Shown here: positions 39,301-55,629 of the stretch, in pieces | Layout of the letters: each line of letters opens with the position of its first letter | Numbering within the stretch: the stretch's first letter is position 1 | NCBI RefSeq assembly: GCF_032854445.1 | Contig: NC_088295.1 | Span: 71,762,028 to 71,826,027 of the forward strand | DNA length: 64,000 nt | Direction: 5' to 3' | From: Liolophura sinensis | Taxonomy: Eukaryota > Mollusca > Polyplacophora > Chitonida > Chitonidae | Notes under the pieces: generated by a model | Databases searched by the model: none | What the model saw: only the letters and a program-made list of their open reading frames with translations | What the model was told of the DNA's origin: nothing | Position numbers and translations under genes: made by a program

Positions 39301-42300
39301 CCAGCAGAAGGTTTGTAATCTGACAGCTCTGGTTCTTTTCAAGAGAGCAGCTGTCTTTAAGTACTACACATAAATAGGTGAATGAGTGTCACCCTGTCCC
39401 CATCCCTAACCAGCTGGGTAGAGAAGGCCAGGCTTACAGCTGAGCTTGGGCCCAGGAATGTCAGCAGCAGAGATGATATCTGCCAGCCCTATATCTACAC
39501 TGACACCATACATGTAGATGTACACATAAGGCTGCACAGCACAAGCCTCCCACAAGTAAATGTTTTTCCTGGCCATACTGAGAAAATATGCACACAAATT
39601 CATTAGCAACCAGCTGACATCCTCAAACAGGTAAAGTATGCCAGCTCTGCGTACAGTATTTTTTCTTCCCATGATCCGTCAATGCTTTTCTCTAATCAGA
39701 CAATGTTAAAACTGGCTTTACTTCATCAGTCATCAAAGGTATGTCCTTACAATTATCACTGTTCTTTAGCATATTTGACTACGTAATGATTAATAAGCCG
39801 ACTCAAATAAAACGTAAATTATGACACGTGTGATTCACCTGACGATTCTTGCATTTATAGTACATCAAGTGCATGTAATGTATATGTAATAGTTACCGCA
39901 TGATCAAGTGATCTTTATAGATTACAGTCACTGATAAATCATGCTATGCCTTATTTATCACTTGACATTCTGTTTGTATTTACTTGATGTTATGGAATAC
40001 ATGTACATATTTTTCCTGCTGACAAATGCCTGTATCTACAGACCTTTCCAAACTGCCAATCTGTCTACTGACATCACAGCATCACAAATGCTTCCTCTGA
40101 CGAACGTAATGTTATCACGAGAAGGGTTAGTCAGACATCTGGCCTATGGGATTCATCCATCAACGATGGACAGCACGTTAACTGGGCACAACCTCCTGTC
40201 ATAATTGTCGTATATGTTACCACCCCCGTCCATCATCAAAGGACTGCAGTTAGTATATACGCATACAAAATATTCAAACTATTTCTAGCCATTCCATTGG
40301 TCAACATTCCCGAATTAACACATTACACCATGTTGATTGTAAGTATAAATATATTTTATTCTGCTGAGTGTGAATCTCCAACTTGGCACATGATGATAAC
40401 TGTCAAAAGATGAAATCAGATAACATCAGAATGTGCACGTATGTATAGTTATTCAATTGGAAGAAGAGCTCTCTGCTGAACTTAACAAAGTAATCCCATA
40501 ATATTACAGGTACAGTAATATGTATGTACATGTACTCTGAGATGTTAAGCATTTACTCAAAGCTCTTTCCAAGTACAGCACTCAACACTGGGACTGGAGG
40601 TGATGGAATTGTCCTAAAATACAGAGAGAAAAGTTTACTTCCCAGATGAGTCACACAGGTATAAAATGTATGTTCACCCAGGGGGAGAACAAACTTTAGG
40701 TCTCTTCGTAACATGTGAAAAGAGCTAAGCTGAGCTGTAAATGAGGAGGTTAACTTGACCTGGGTGTGAATAATGTCATATCAATACATACATGTTCATA
40801 TGTACAGTATGCAGGTTGGATACACTTTAGATCTCTACTAAACCAAAGTTTTTAGAGGATTTGGCACATCTCATTATGCAAGTAATACTGGTACATGTAT
40901 ATGTGTATGTGTTGTCATTTATACATGTAGTTGTCATATGACTGAAAAAAAAAGTTAAACTAGAAGCATTCATTCATGTGTATTTACTTTCTAGATCATT
41001 ATTTCAGCTCCCAGCACAACAATCAAGCGCATCATGTCCCTCTTCAAAAGGAATTCCAATCATAACCCACCACCCTCAAAATCATATCCAGTCCTGTACA
41101 TGTGTACACACAATCCAATATTGTACGATTACAGCAAATCTAGTACAAAATGACACTGGACACAACCCACTTTACCACTTCCTGATTTCTTTTTCTCATC
41201 TTTATCCACTTTATGAGATACCAGGTTAACTTGGGGATAAGAGGAAGTCCAGCTTTACTGTGGGAAAATTGATTTGAATTAAGAATATAGTTTATTTGTG
41301 CAACCTATTTGTACTCACGAACCCTGTCCTTCATATCTGTAGTACATCTGATGCAAACAAATCAATTCTTTTGTCAAAGTAATGACAGGTACAGAAACAA
41401 CATGCACATTTACATGAATATAAAGTTTAGAAATAGTTTTTTTAACTAGAATTACAGTTGACATTTTCCTTATGACATCTACATGTATATATTGATACAG
41501 AAAATGTATCACACATTAGCAATAGCAATTAGCAATGTATCACAAATTTCAATACATTATGTGCCACAACAAAATGCATATACTACAGGAGTCATCACCC
41601 TGTCAGTTACATTACAATTTGCAGACTGAAGTTTTCCCAAGTACATCTTCACAATACACACGATTCCCAAAACCATATATACCCAGATCCCCGACACAAG
41701 ATTAATGACCTTTGATTCTACCACTTCATTTCCTTGACTATCTTTTTTGCCTCACTTCTACTCAGAAAGCCCATTACTGATAGCTGGTTTGCTGAGTTTT
41801 TCACAAATCACAGGAGACTAAGACATTGTGTATAATTTTTAGAGTTTCCACGAGAACTGACCAAGTAGTAATCAGGGAAAAAAACAAAATCAGATTCTTT
41901 AATCATCAAAATAAGTTTTCTTCTCAGAATTACATTCCTTAGAGTGACTTCATGAAGACTGAATTCCTTAGGGTGACTTCAGCATCATGCAACGTACATG
42001 TATAACACTGAGGCTAAACAGAATGTAGCATTGTGGAGATTTACTAAGCTAAATGCTCTCCAAAGTAAACAACAAAACAAGCCTTAGGCCATGACCTACA
42101 GTGAGGGGGCTGGTGTTTTGTGAAGTTCCTTCATAAGGGCTGTTTACTACAGTGTAACAAGAAAACACCTTCCCAATCTACTGCCTAACCATGTATGGCA
42201 ATGTAATAAGGATGTGGACAGGAGTTACAATCCTGCCTTCAAGAAATGTGATACCATGTGACAGAACATTAAACTGTTCTCAAGTGGAGAATGGACGTAA

Positions 42301-45300
42301 CCCAGGGGTTGCAAGTGCTGCACACTGACATGAAACTGTATGTACATGTACATGTGCATACAGCATAAGCTGACACACACATATGCAGTGTGACTTCATC
42401 CTCTCCAGTCATACAGGCCTAACCACAGAAATGAAGGATTGTTAACTGGGTTTCACTGACCCATATAGCCTGGTCTGATTCACTGCTCCAATAACCACAG
42501 GTAAAAATACCTAAAGATAAGACAAGTGAGGTAAATTAGCATCCGCAAAGTTCTGCCATTCCCTGTGACTGTCAACACACATGATCATGTGCAGGAACAA
42601 GAATTCATGAAAGTACACTCACATCATGGGGACAAACGTGACCATTGAGGAAATGAACACAGCAACATATCGGAAGATGCTGCTGACAAACAGAATTACG
42701 CAGAACTCTTAAAAAAAAAAAAATAAACTGTACCAGGCAGCTAATTATGTGTACAACCCCTAGTATGTGACCAGTCGTCCCCGAACTCGAACTCAAAGCA
42801 ATTCTATCACACTAATGCAGCTTAAATGACCTAAAATTTTTACCCAACAACTGAACTATTCAAGGTAAATAAGTATCATAAAGTATTAAAACTGAAGTTA
42901 AAGCCTAAATTTTTCCAACAGGATATCATTACACCTTTCAAACAATTCTCAAAACACCTCTTTTTAGATTAACTGACCGGTCTCAATCAAGAAAAATAAA
43001 CAACATATTCATAGACGAAATTTTGGGTCATTTATGAAATATTGTCCAAATTATACTTGAACCTCAAAGACCTCAGCAAGTGATGTTCCAGGTAGTTATT
43101 CCAAAATGAAATTAAACTGATGTAAATGTTTGGCATTAATTATTTAGCAATGCCTTCATGTGTACAATGTCTTAACAGAAAACATACATGCATCAAGAGA
43201 AGCACTACAATACTTATGACTTCAGTCAGGCGATCAATAAAAATGTTGGTTAGGGCCGGGTAAATAGGTGGCCCACCCAAAAAAATGCCCAACTGTAAAG
43301 CTTAGTGGGGATTTTGATCTGGAATACTTATCTCTTTCATCAGCAAAAAAAAAAAAAAAAATTTTGCTTCCAACCAACCAACCAACCTTATAATGTTTTT
43401 CTGATAAGGTTGTGTTACCAAACAAATTTCTTAAGGATGGCCTTGCGTTGTAATATAATGGTTACTTTCTCATAAACCTTTTACTCTTCTTCAATGCACA
43501 TATCCTTTATGCACATTATGCAACACTAATATACATGTATAAAATACTGCAGAGCTCTGACACAACCAGTGTTACATGTACTTAGATGAGGTGCACCTAA
43601 AACAATGAATTCATACATGCATTATACGTCCTAATCAGGGAATTTTGTCTCACGAACATTCCATGAAAGACCAGACTATATCTGTAAGTAAAATGCCTTT
43701 TCATCTGGTTACCGATTTCATAAAGCATTGTTTTTCTGTTGTTTTTTATTTCCCAGAGGTCAGTCTGGAAATTAAGGACATGCAGCAGTCAAAAACATGA
43801 TCTCAACGGTCATACAGAAAGTTGTCAAAACAACTTCTAGACTATGAATTAAATGATTTCTGTAAATTTCATACCACTGATGGAGAATTCATTTATATTT
43901 TACTTGGCATAATTTTCTTTACCTAAAATTAAACTTTGGACAATTTATTATCCATAACAGCTGTGCCTGCTGAATGACTGACACAACCTGTGTCAGATAA
44001 CAGTTTCCGCTGTTCACCCATTATATGTGAACACATATTTCCTAACAGAATGTAATATAGATTCACGGCTGAGTTGATTAAATTGTGATGGATATCTTAA
44101 TGATGTGGAATTATATTTATAATTATTATTATTGGTCTTAATAGCCACTTACTTTTATGTAATGCACAGATCAGAGATTCTTTAACATTTCTGTATTAAA
44201 TGCACCTGTAGATAACTCTTGCATGTTGTAATCAAAACTATGCTATACTACATGTACACTTCTGTTTTAAAACTAACACATAATTAGACATGACACACTA
44301 ATATAATGCTAATATGATCAGAGTTTCTCAACCCACTGACTTCAAAGCCAGCACTGAGGTGAGAACTACAAATGTCACTTTTATTGAGAGGTAAACTGTA
44401 AAGCTGTAAACCAGACCAGAAATCAATATGTCAGAATTGTTATTATTGGTCGATGGCTAACAATTTTGTCCTATGATTTAATGCAGTCGCTATATAAACC
44501 CACAGGGGCTGCAAGCTTTTCCGTGTTAACAATATTGATTACCAGTAACGGTCAATTACTGCTTACCGATCATCAGAAATTTTAGTATCAAACTCTGAGT
44601 TGGTCACTGGACAACTTTACCCTGTCTGTTTATTAATCAATGATCATTATGATACACTATAAGCAATTTAAGTGGTAAAGCTCTTAAACACACGTCACAT
44701 AAGATTTATCTTGCATTTGTTTCATTATACATTACCAAAACATGACCAAATACAACCAAAACATGTTAGTAATGGTACTGCTCATCATAACACATCAATG
44801 ATCAAGCATGCACTTGAGGCAGAATTTCAACCACATAACAATAGTACCATGTATTTAAGAGAAGAGGATTGTTTGCCTTTAGTACAATGTTTGTAACAGT
44901 AATAAATATTTCAGATCCACGCATGACACAATCAATACTAGTAATCAAAATCAGAATTCACTACTAAATTTCAAGCCAAACAGCATAGCGATGTTGTGAA
45001 CATTGGTTAAACAGAAACAACATCCATTTAAGGCCGTATATTTGAGTAAAAACTATGCCCTATCTTATTATTGTAGTTCCAAACGTTCTGCAATGATTTT
45101 AAGATATAGATTTGTGATTGTTAATTTAAATTTATCTATCGCGTAGACAACTTGATTTTGTCATTGTCACGCGTACCATGCATACTGCTACAGTATCCTA
45201 CTGTCTGATCTACACCAATGATCGCGCAACATCACTTACCTTGTCCAAACAGTTGAGCTTTTCCATAGGATAGACAGTTTTTTTGCATGATGCGCACACA

Positions 45301-45308
45301 GGATTCAT
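12126..45308 (-). CDS. LASP1: LIM and SH3 domain protein (Lasp), complete, 12 coding exons
   Basis: Actin-binding adaptor of focal adhesions and the cortical cytoskeleton. Coding exons, 5' to 3' on the minus strand: 45308-45240, 35960-35866, 34486-34401, 33988-33827, 32723-32595, 22577-22413, 18957-18817, 16271-16149, 15671-15612, 14575-14510, 12942-12884, 12305-12126. All have GT-AG borders and their phases agree, giving 1,335 nt (444 residues plus stop). The LIM domain has the full zinc set C5, C8, H26, C29, C32, C35, C53, H56, identical in spacing to human LASP1. Nebulin-like sequence follows (YYEKMKG, VSYRG), then two ISDYDP-containing exons, a Gln/Pro-rich linker and a C-terminal SH3 ([19 protein letters not shown]). 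Human LASP1 has 261 residues; the longer linker is like fly Lasp. Further small cassette exons could be missed. Confidence 0.95.
12477..12605 (-). mobile_element. SINE S1 fragment in LASP1 intron 11
   Basis: Reverse-oriented: TTTATTTATTTGATTACTCA, then GAGGAAACCGAGCAGAGCCT, GGGGGAAACCCACAATCATC, TGCAGGTTGCTGACAGACCT and GGCCGGAGAGGAAGCAG. This is the body and tail of the S1 SINE (54220-54478) without its tRNA-like head. Confidence 0.7.
12884..12942 (-). CDS. LASP1: LASP1 exon 11: Pro-rich linker
   Basis: Acceptor TTATCAG, donor GTACGT. Enters in phase 1 and leaves in phase 0. Encodes [19 protein letters not shown], directly before the SH3. It is the adaptor exon that converts the phase-1 linker block to the phase-0 SH3 exon, so it is probably constitutive. 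Confidence 0.88.
14510..14575 (-). CDS. LASP1: LASP1 exon 10: Gln-rich linker cassette
   Basis: 66 nt between acceptor CCAAAG and donor GTTGGT, phase 1-1. Encodes a Gln/Gly/Arg peptide ([16 protein letters not shown], then RQVQP). It has no long open frame around it and was found by phase and composition matching. It is probably an optional cassette. Confidence 0.78.
14920..15170. repeat. 29-bp minisatellite, about 8 units
   Basis: A unit of the form AAGGCCAxATGATCCACAAT followed by ATGGGGTAC starts at about 14926, 14955, 14984, 15013, 15042, 15070, 15099 and 15128, a regular 28-29 bp spacing with moderate divergence. It lies in the LASP1 intron between exons 9 and 10. The long minus-strand frames over it (repeated ILW and GLKPNIV-like words) follow from the repeat and are not coding. 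Confidence 0.88.
15612..15671 (-). CDS. LASP1: LASP1 exon 9: Gln/Pro linker cassette
   Basis: 60 nt, acceptor GTAAAG, donor GTTTGT (weak), phase 1-1. Encodes [19 protein letters not shown]. Composition matches the other linker exons. The non-consensus donor suggests it may be alternatively included. Confidence 0.75.
16149..16271 (-). CDS. LASP1: LASP1 exon 8: Pro/Gln linker cassette
   Basis: 123 nt, acceptor TAAAG, donor GTTAGT, phase 1-1. The peptide is Pro/Gln/Tyr-rich ([20 protein letters not shown], and later PAPGYGQIF). Low complexity, probably disordered. Confidence 0.88.
18817..18957 (-). CDS. LASP1: LASP1 exon 7: Gln-rich linker cassette
   Basis: 141 nt, acceptor CTAAAG, donor GTTAGT, phase 1-1. 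The peptide has [11 protein letters not shown], a run of glutamines ([14 protein letters not shown]) and [13 protein letters not shown]. An internal GTAAGG at 18907-18902 right after an ATG codon is a stronger donor by sequence than the terminal one. Using it would end the exon in phase 0 and shift the frame into the next exon. Confidence 0.87.
18958..22412 (-). other. LASP1 intron 6
   Basis: AT-rich intron of about 3.5 kb. Apart from the short S2 tail near 19.55 kb I recognise no exon, RNA gene or repeat in it. Confidence 0.5.
19533..19605 (-). mobile_element. S2 SINE tail fragment in LASP1 intron
   Basis: GAATGAATGCTCGGGGTTTA, then TGTTGTACTTAACAGTTTTT and CAGTCAAATA: the reverse complement of the S2 tail (compare 35102-35155: GAGTGCTTGGGGTTTAACAT, then CGTACTCAACAATTTTTCAG). 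The rest of the element is absent. Confidence 0.6.
22413..22577 (-). CDS. LASP1: LASP1 exon 6: second ISDYDP motif
   Basis: 165 nt, acceptor TTTCAG, donor GTAGGT, phase 1-1. Contains [20 protein letters not shown], then [19 protein letters not shown]. The KISDYDP and WGTIS segment parallels a RIGSISDIDP...YGSL stretch in Drosophila Lasp (recalled), so this is a conserved invertebrate Lasp module and not random linker. Confidence 0.93.
24058..25250. repeat. 342-bp tandem repeat, at least 3.5 copies
   Basis: CTGACATTAGCAGCAAGGTC recurs at 24455, 24798 and 25139 (spacing 343 and 341 bp). Each unit continues with GCTGTACATTAACAGCTGGA, a segment GTTACAGAATGTATTG and GTTCTATCCAGCC. The partial first copy (24058-24254) is the most diverged; the two after the gap are nearly identical. 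The last copy breaks off near 25250. The minus-strand 70-residue frames repeated in each unit are products of the repeat and show no domain. Confidence 0.95.
24255..24454. other. assembly gap (200 N)
   Basis: Exactly 200 undetermined bases inside the 342-bp tandem array. A round-number gap in a tandem repeat usually means unresolved copy number, so the true array may be longer. Confidence 0.99.
30286..30946 (+). mobile_element. solo LTR of an LTR retrotransposon, 661 bp
   Basis: A fossil. Begins TGTTATGTGC and ends GGGTCGTAACA, i.e. TG...CA termini with a TGTTA/TAACA terminal inverted repeat. It is flanked by a 4-bp direct repeat GTAG (30282-30285 and 30947-30950). It has a TATA-like box (CTATATAAG, near 30460) and AATAAA signals near 30831 and 30846, in the order expected for a plus-oriented LTR. 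No internal region or second LTR lies nearby, so it is the product of LTR-LTR recombination. The intact ends and matching target duplication point to moderate age. Superfamily not determined. Confidence 0.85.
32595..32723 (-). CDS. LASP1: LASP1 exon 5: first ISDYDP motif
   Basis: 129 nt, acceptor GCTTAG, donor GTGAGT, phase 1-1. Encodes [18 protein letters not shown], then a Ser/Pro-rich stretch and [12 protein letters not shown]. The GRISDYDP block is nearly the same as GKISDYDP in exon 6; fly Lasp has a comparable GKIADYDP (recalled). Confidence 0.93.
33296..33355. repeat. perfect 30-bp tandem duplication
   Basis: A 30-base block beginning GAAAGCTATAAAAGCTACCA and ending TTATTCTC occurs twice in direct succession with no mismatch (33296-33325, 33326-33355). 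A recent local duplication in a LASP1 intron. Confidence 0.95.
33827..33988 (-). CDS. LASP1: LASP1 exon 4: nebulin-like repeat region
   Basis: 162 nt. Acceptor CCATGCAG joins in phase with exon 3 to give YYEKMKGT, the conserved core of a nebulin repeat, followed by [20 protein letters not shown], corresponding to the D-x-E-L-R-x-K...I-S-x-x-x-Y stretch of Lasp nebulin repeats that bind actin. Ends with a charged [12 protein letters not shown] segment. Donor G|GTATAA is weak. Confidence 0.93.
34401..34486 (-). CDS. LASP1: LASP1 exon 3: end of LIM, start of nebulin-like region
   Basis: 86 nt, acceptor GTTTTTAG, donor GTAGGT. Starts with the LIM zinc ligand H56 (HYP), then [10 protein letters not shown] and a Glu-rich segment ending QPEHY. 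Phase joins exons 2 and 4 exactly. There is no long frame around it, so it was identified from the expected A-H-Y-P continuation of the LIM domain. Confidence 0.9.
35102..35456 (-). mobile_element. full-length tRNA-SINE, family S2
   Basis: Element of about 355 bp flanked by a perfect 14-bp target duplication TGTATGTATATGAG (35088-35101 and 35457-35470). The minus-strand head is tRNA-like (CTGGATAGCACAGTTGGTAG with A-box, and GGATCAATCC B-box-like). It is followed by GGTATAATGG-type central domain words, CGGGGCGGCTTACTTGCC, and a 3' tail CATATGACTGAAAAATTGTT ending in CACTCACTCAC. Same family as 49857-50219, opposite orientation. Lies in LASP1 intron 2. Confidence 0.92.
35866..35960 (-). CDS. 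LASP1: LASP1 exon 2: LIM domain core
   Basis: 95 nt, acceptor TTTTACAG, donor GTGAGT. Encodes [20 protein letters not shown], then [12 protein letters not shown], almost identical to human LASP1 over this stretch. Contains zinc ligands H26, C29, C32, C35 and C53. Confidence 0.98.
37262..37425 (-). mobile_element. SINE S1, 5'-truncated
   Basis: Reverse-oriented copy: TTATTCATTTATTTGACTGG, TGTTTTATGCCATGCTCTAG, then GGGGGAAAACCCACAACCAT and GACTTTCCCACATGTG. These match the tail and body of the S1 SINE at 54220-54478. The tRNA-like head is missing. Confidence 0.72.
38895..38970 (+). mobile_element. mobile-element 3' tail fragment
   Basis: CTTCGCCACGATATGGCTGA, then AATATAGCCGATGTGGCGTT and AAGCCATAATCATTCATGCA. 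It resembles the unit of the tandem array at 51340-52015 and the GGCGTTAA...CATTCATTCA tails common in molluscan short elements. No head is visible. Confidence 0.6.
45240..45308 (-). CDS. LASP1: LASP1 exon 1: start of LIM domain
   Basis: ATG at 45308-45306, 23 codons, ending at donor GTAAGT exactly after LDK as in human LASP1. Encodes [20 protein letters not shown] then LDK, with zinc ligands C5 and C8. The start is chosen because MNPxCAxC is the conserved N terminus of Lasp. Confidence 0.97.
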
Positions 45309-46137
45309 TTTGACGCTTCAAAGTTATCCCACTATCACAAAAATTAGAGCAGGTATCCTTTGTCGGGTAGGCAATTTCCACCCAAACTGGCGAAATTCAA
45401 AACGACTTCTGTCGTACACACACAACTCACCGATCGGGGAGTTGCCAATCGACCTGCGTGTCGTGTGCAAAATTTCTGGGACCAGTAATTATTTCTTTGC
45501 GTTGGCCACTGTCAAATGAATGAAAGAAAACATTCAAAAGTTACTCACAAAAATAAACTTACACAGTACAATGATTCATTAAAATTACAATTTATCTCAG
45601 CACAAATTTCAAAATCTACACAAATGGTATTATCCTATCGAGGAAATATGAAGACCTGCTAGGGAAACCCCTGTCACACGGTTACATTCAGAGATTTGAG
45701 GTTCATGAACTGCGATTCGATCCGGATACCTCGAAAATACTCAGCAAGCTAGATTGTTGGTTGTGTGAAATTTTCACTGTCAGCCGTGTAACAGGATTTC
45801 TTATTTTCGTATTAAACATTAAAATTTATATATATATGATCTCCTGACGGGTTCACTTTCCAGTGGTTCCAGTGTTCTGTTAGGCTCTCCCTTTCCCCGC
45901 CCATTTTTGCCTTAACCTTATACGGTATCGCATTTAAATCTCATTCAAATGCATGGCTTGGCAGTTGTTTGAAAAGAAAATTTAGACAATAGCCATACTT
46001 TATTGCATGTTATTACCGCAAGTCTGGTATGGCAAAGCAGTGGTGGAGAAAATGTGAAAGAACTCAAGCCAAGTGAGGGCATTTCCGACCTTGACCTAGC
46101 TAAGTGAAACGGTGAACACGCGTGCGCAGTGTGTGTA
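45309..46137. promoter_or_regulatory. divergent LASP1-RPL23 promoter interval
   Basis: About 830 bp between the LASP1 start codon (minus) and the RPL23 transcription start (plus). It must hold the 5' UTR and promoter of LASP1 and the RPL23 promoter. Just upstream of RPL23 is ACACGCGTGCGCAGTG, a GC-rich stretch containing a TGCGCA core as in NRF1-type sites. No TATA box stands at the expected place for RPL23, which fits ribosomal protein promoters. No repeat was recognised here, unlike the flanks. Confidence 0.6.
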
Positions 46138-46147
46138 CTTCCTCTTT
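46138..46147 (+). promoter_or_regulatory. RPL23: 5' TOP tract of RPL23
   Basis: CTTCCTCTTT, a C followed by nine pyrimidines, 22 bases before the RPL23 ATG. Ribosomal protein mRNAs start with such a terminal oligopyrimidine tract, which puts their translation under mTOR/LARP1 control (family knowledge). The exact start site is inferred. Confidence 0.7.
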
Positions 46148-46159
46148 AATCCAGCCAGA

Positions 46160-53600
<7,441 letters not shown>

Positions 53601-53965
53601 CTCTGTACATTGACGAAAGTAAAAAAAAAAAGTGAACGAAAACAATTTTTTGTCTTTTTGCTGACCCTGTGCATTTAGCTACAAAGGTTATTCTAGAAGC
53701 CTTTTCATCTACATCTAGGTTTTACTGCTGGGAACCCTGGAGATATTTGGTTATCACAAGATGGAAAAGCTTGAAAATAGTGTTTTAAAAAATAAATGAT
53801 AAAACAAAAGACTTGAGTTTAGCTATCAAACAAGCTATTTGAAATAAGCAACCTGGTATGAAGTGTTATTAATTTGCTTATGATGGCATTTTTCGCAATG
53901 AAAATTAACAACAACTTAGGTTGACAATTTTGAAACTGTTGAGACCAAAAGAATGGTGTCATACG

Positions 53966-54056
53966 TGGAAGGTCTGCAGCAACCTGGGTTCCCCGGGCTC
54001 TGCTGAGTTTCCTCCCACCATAATGCTGTACAAGTGAAATTTTTTTGGAGTACGGC
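53966..54056 (+). mobile_element. SINE S1 fragment (body and tail)
   Basis: GGAAGGTCTGCAGCAACCTG, then GGCTCTGCTGAGTTTCCTCC, CACCATAATGCTGTACAAGT and GGAGTACGGCAG match the second half of the SINE at 54220-54478, which lies 160 bp downstream in the same orientation. Head missing. Confidence 0.72.
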
Positions 54057-54219
54057 AGATAGTGATTGGTTCACGATGATATATCCCCTGTGCAGTTCAA
54101 TCCTGAGCTGGCTAAAAGAGCGTGATATTTCTGGATGTGCAGGAAGGTCAAAGGAGCAATTCAGCCACAAGCACATGTATTTCTTGTATTACGACAACCG
54201 GTTGATTTCAGCATACATG

Positions 54220-54478
54220 GGGGTCTCCGTGGCTCAGTTAGTTAGAGCGCTAGCGCAGCATAATGACACAGGAGCCTCTCACCAATGCGGTCACTGTGAG
54301 TTCAAGTCCAGCTCATGCTGTTTTTCCTCTCCGGCTGTAAGTGGGAAGGTCTGCAGCAACCTTCGGATGGTTGTGGGTTTCCCCACAGGCTCTGCCCTTT
54401 TTCCTCCCACCTTAATTCTGGCCGCCGTCTTATAAGTGAAATATTCTGGAGTACGGCGTAAAACGCCAATCAAATAAA
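54220..54478 (+). mobile_element. full-length tRNA-SINE, family S1
   Basis: 259 bp between a 12-bp target duplication TCAGCATACATG (54208-54219 and 54479-54490). The head GGTCTCCGTGGCTCAGTTAG then TTAGAGCGCTAGCGCAG is strongly tRNA-like, and GTGAGTTCAAGTCCAGC is B-box-like. The body GGAAGGTCTGCAGCAACCTT and tail GGAGTACGGCGTAAAACGCC then AATCAAATAAA follow. It is the best S1 reference in the window. Perfect flanking repeats suggest a fairly young insertion. Confidence 0.93.
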
Positions 54479-54974
54479 TCAGCATACATGTGGTTTGTCT
54501 CTACCAGTTAAGGTGATAGATCAAGTGTAATAGTGGCTGATGGTCATTACATTAGGATTTCACGCACAGCTTATAATAACACCGTGAATTTCACTGGAAG
54601 GGCTGCATAAGCTGATTTACCTGTAACTGGAAGAGACTAGGTACCATGAAGTGTGCATGCAGTAGGATGCAAAGATGAGCTTTCCATCTACAGGGTTTTC
54701 TGGTTTACCCCTGGCACTCTGGTTTCCTACTTGCCTCCACCCAATATAACTAATCGCCATCATATATAAAGTGAAAAATTCATATAGAGGTAATGTATAG
54801 GTAATGTACATGTTCTTGGTTGGAAATTCAGATTGATTACCTATTGTATATTGAGGAGTGAGGGATACTAGGAATAAATTGTGCTGACGTCTAATTCCAT
54901 TCTTAAGCTGGCTTTGCCCATGATAATAGTTATCATTCATTCCGCTGATGTAAGATTATTTCACTTGTATAGAA

Positions 54975-55295
54975 TTTACGTGGTTAGTTGACTGCATCTG
55001 TGGCCTAATAGAGTGTCGGGTTACCTGGGATGAAACCCGAGTCAGGCTATACCAAAGATTTTAAACATGGTACTTGGGGTTGACTAGCTTAGTGCACAGC
55101 ACTGAGAGGTTACAGCAAGGAAACGGGACTGCTTAACCTGGTGTCAGTATAATGTGATTGGGTGGGGTGTTATGTCTGGTGTCTTCAGCATGATACTTCA
55201 GTGGCGGCACAGACCCTGCCACAAATATGTATACACACCTAATGACTTGTCAAATTGCAAAGTATGATGTAAAATCCCAAGCATACATACGTAGT
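54975..55295 (+). mobile_element. SINE sharing the S2 central domain, different head
   Basis: Head CTGCATCTGTGGCCTAATAG then AGTGTCGGGTTACC, with GGGATGAAACCCGAGTC as B-box-like region, unlike the S2 head. The central part GTGTCAGTATAATGTGATTG then GGTGGGGTG and CTTCAGTGGCGGCACAG aligns word by word with the S2 centre (ATCAGTGTAATGGCTCAGGC ... CTCAGTGAAGCAGCACTA). The tail region ends near CCCAAGCATACATACG. Confidence 0.78.
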
Positions 55296-55561
55296 TGTTT
55301 ATCTACAAGGACGCTAAGAGAAACCACTGCGGCTTTCCTAAACCCAACCAAACTGCTTGGCAACAGGATCTAGATTCAAATGTGGTCCCGTCCATTGAAG
55401 TCTAGGTTTGGTACGATTGTTGTTTGGCATTATACTCGAGAACTTTTCACTTTCACAATGTCAGTCAGTATTATGGGTAGAGGGGTAAACCACTGACAAC
55501 TAAGTTCTTAAAAGAAATACGTGTAAACTTCCTCACGTGTCTTTATTAGTTACATAATTGT

Positions 55562-55618
55562 TCAGTGATAGAATACCGAAATATATGGTGACTATATATT
55601 TCCGTATCCTATCACTGA
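55562..55618. repeat. 57-bp near-perfect hairpin
   Basis: Arms TCAGTGATAGAATACCGAAA then TATAT, and ATATATTTCCGTATCCTATC then ACTGA, pair at 23 of 25 positions around a 7-base loop GGTGACT. It sits just outside the inverted-repeat element at 55630. It may be a tiny MITE remnant or structured RNA; no gene association is visible. Confidence 0.85.
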
Positions 55619-55629
55619 GAAACTGAGAA

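Larger units (their letters stand above)
35961..45239 (-). other. LASP1 intron 1
   Basis: 9.3-kb first intron. Recognised contents: a truncated S1 SINE (37.26-37.43 kb) and a tail fragment near 38.9 kb. The rest is AT-rich, with many TACATGTA palindromes and poly(A/T) runs. No nested gene is supported. Long first introns often hold enhancers, but nothing here identifies one. Confidence 0.5.
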
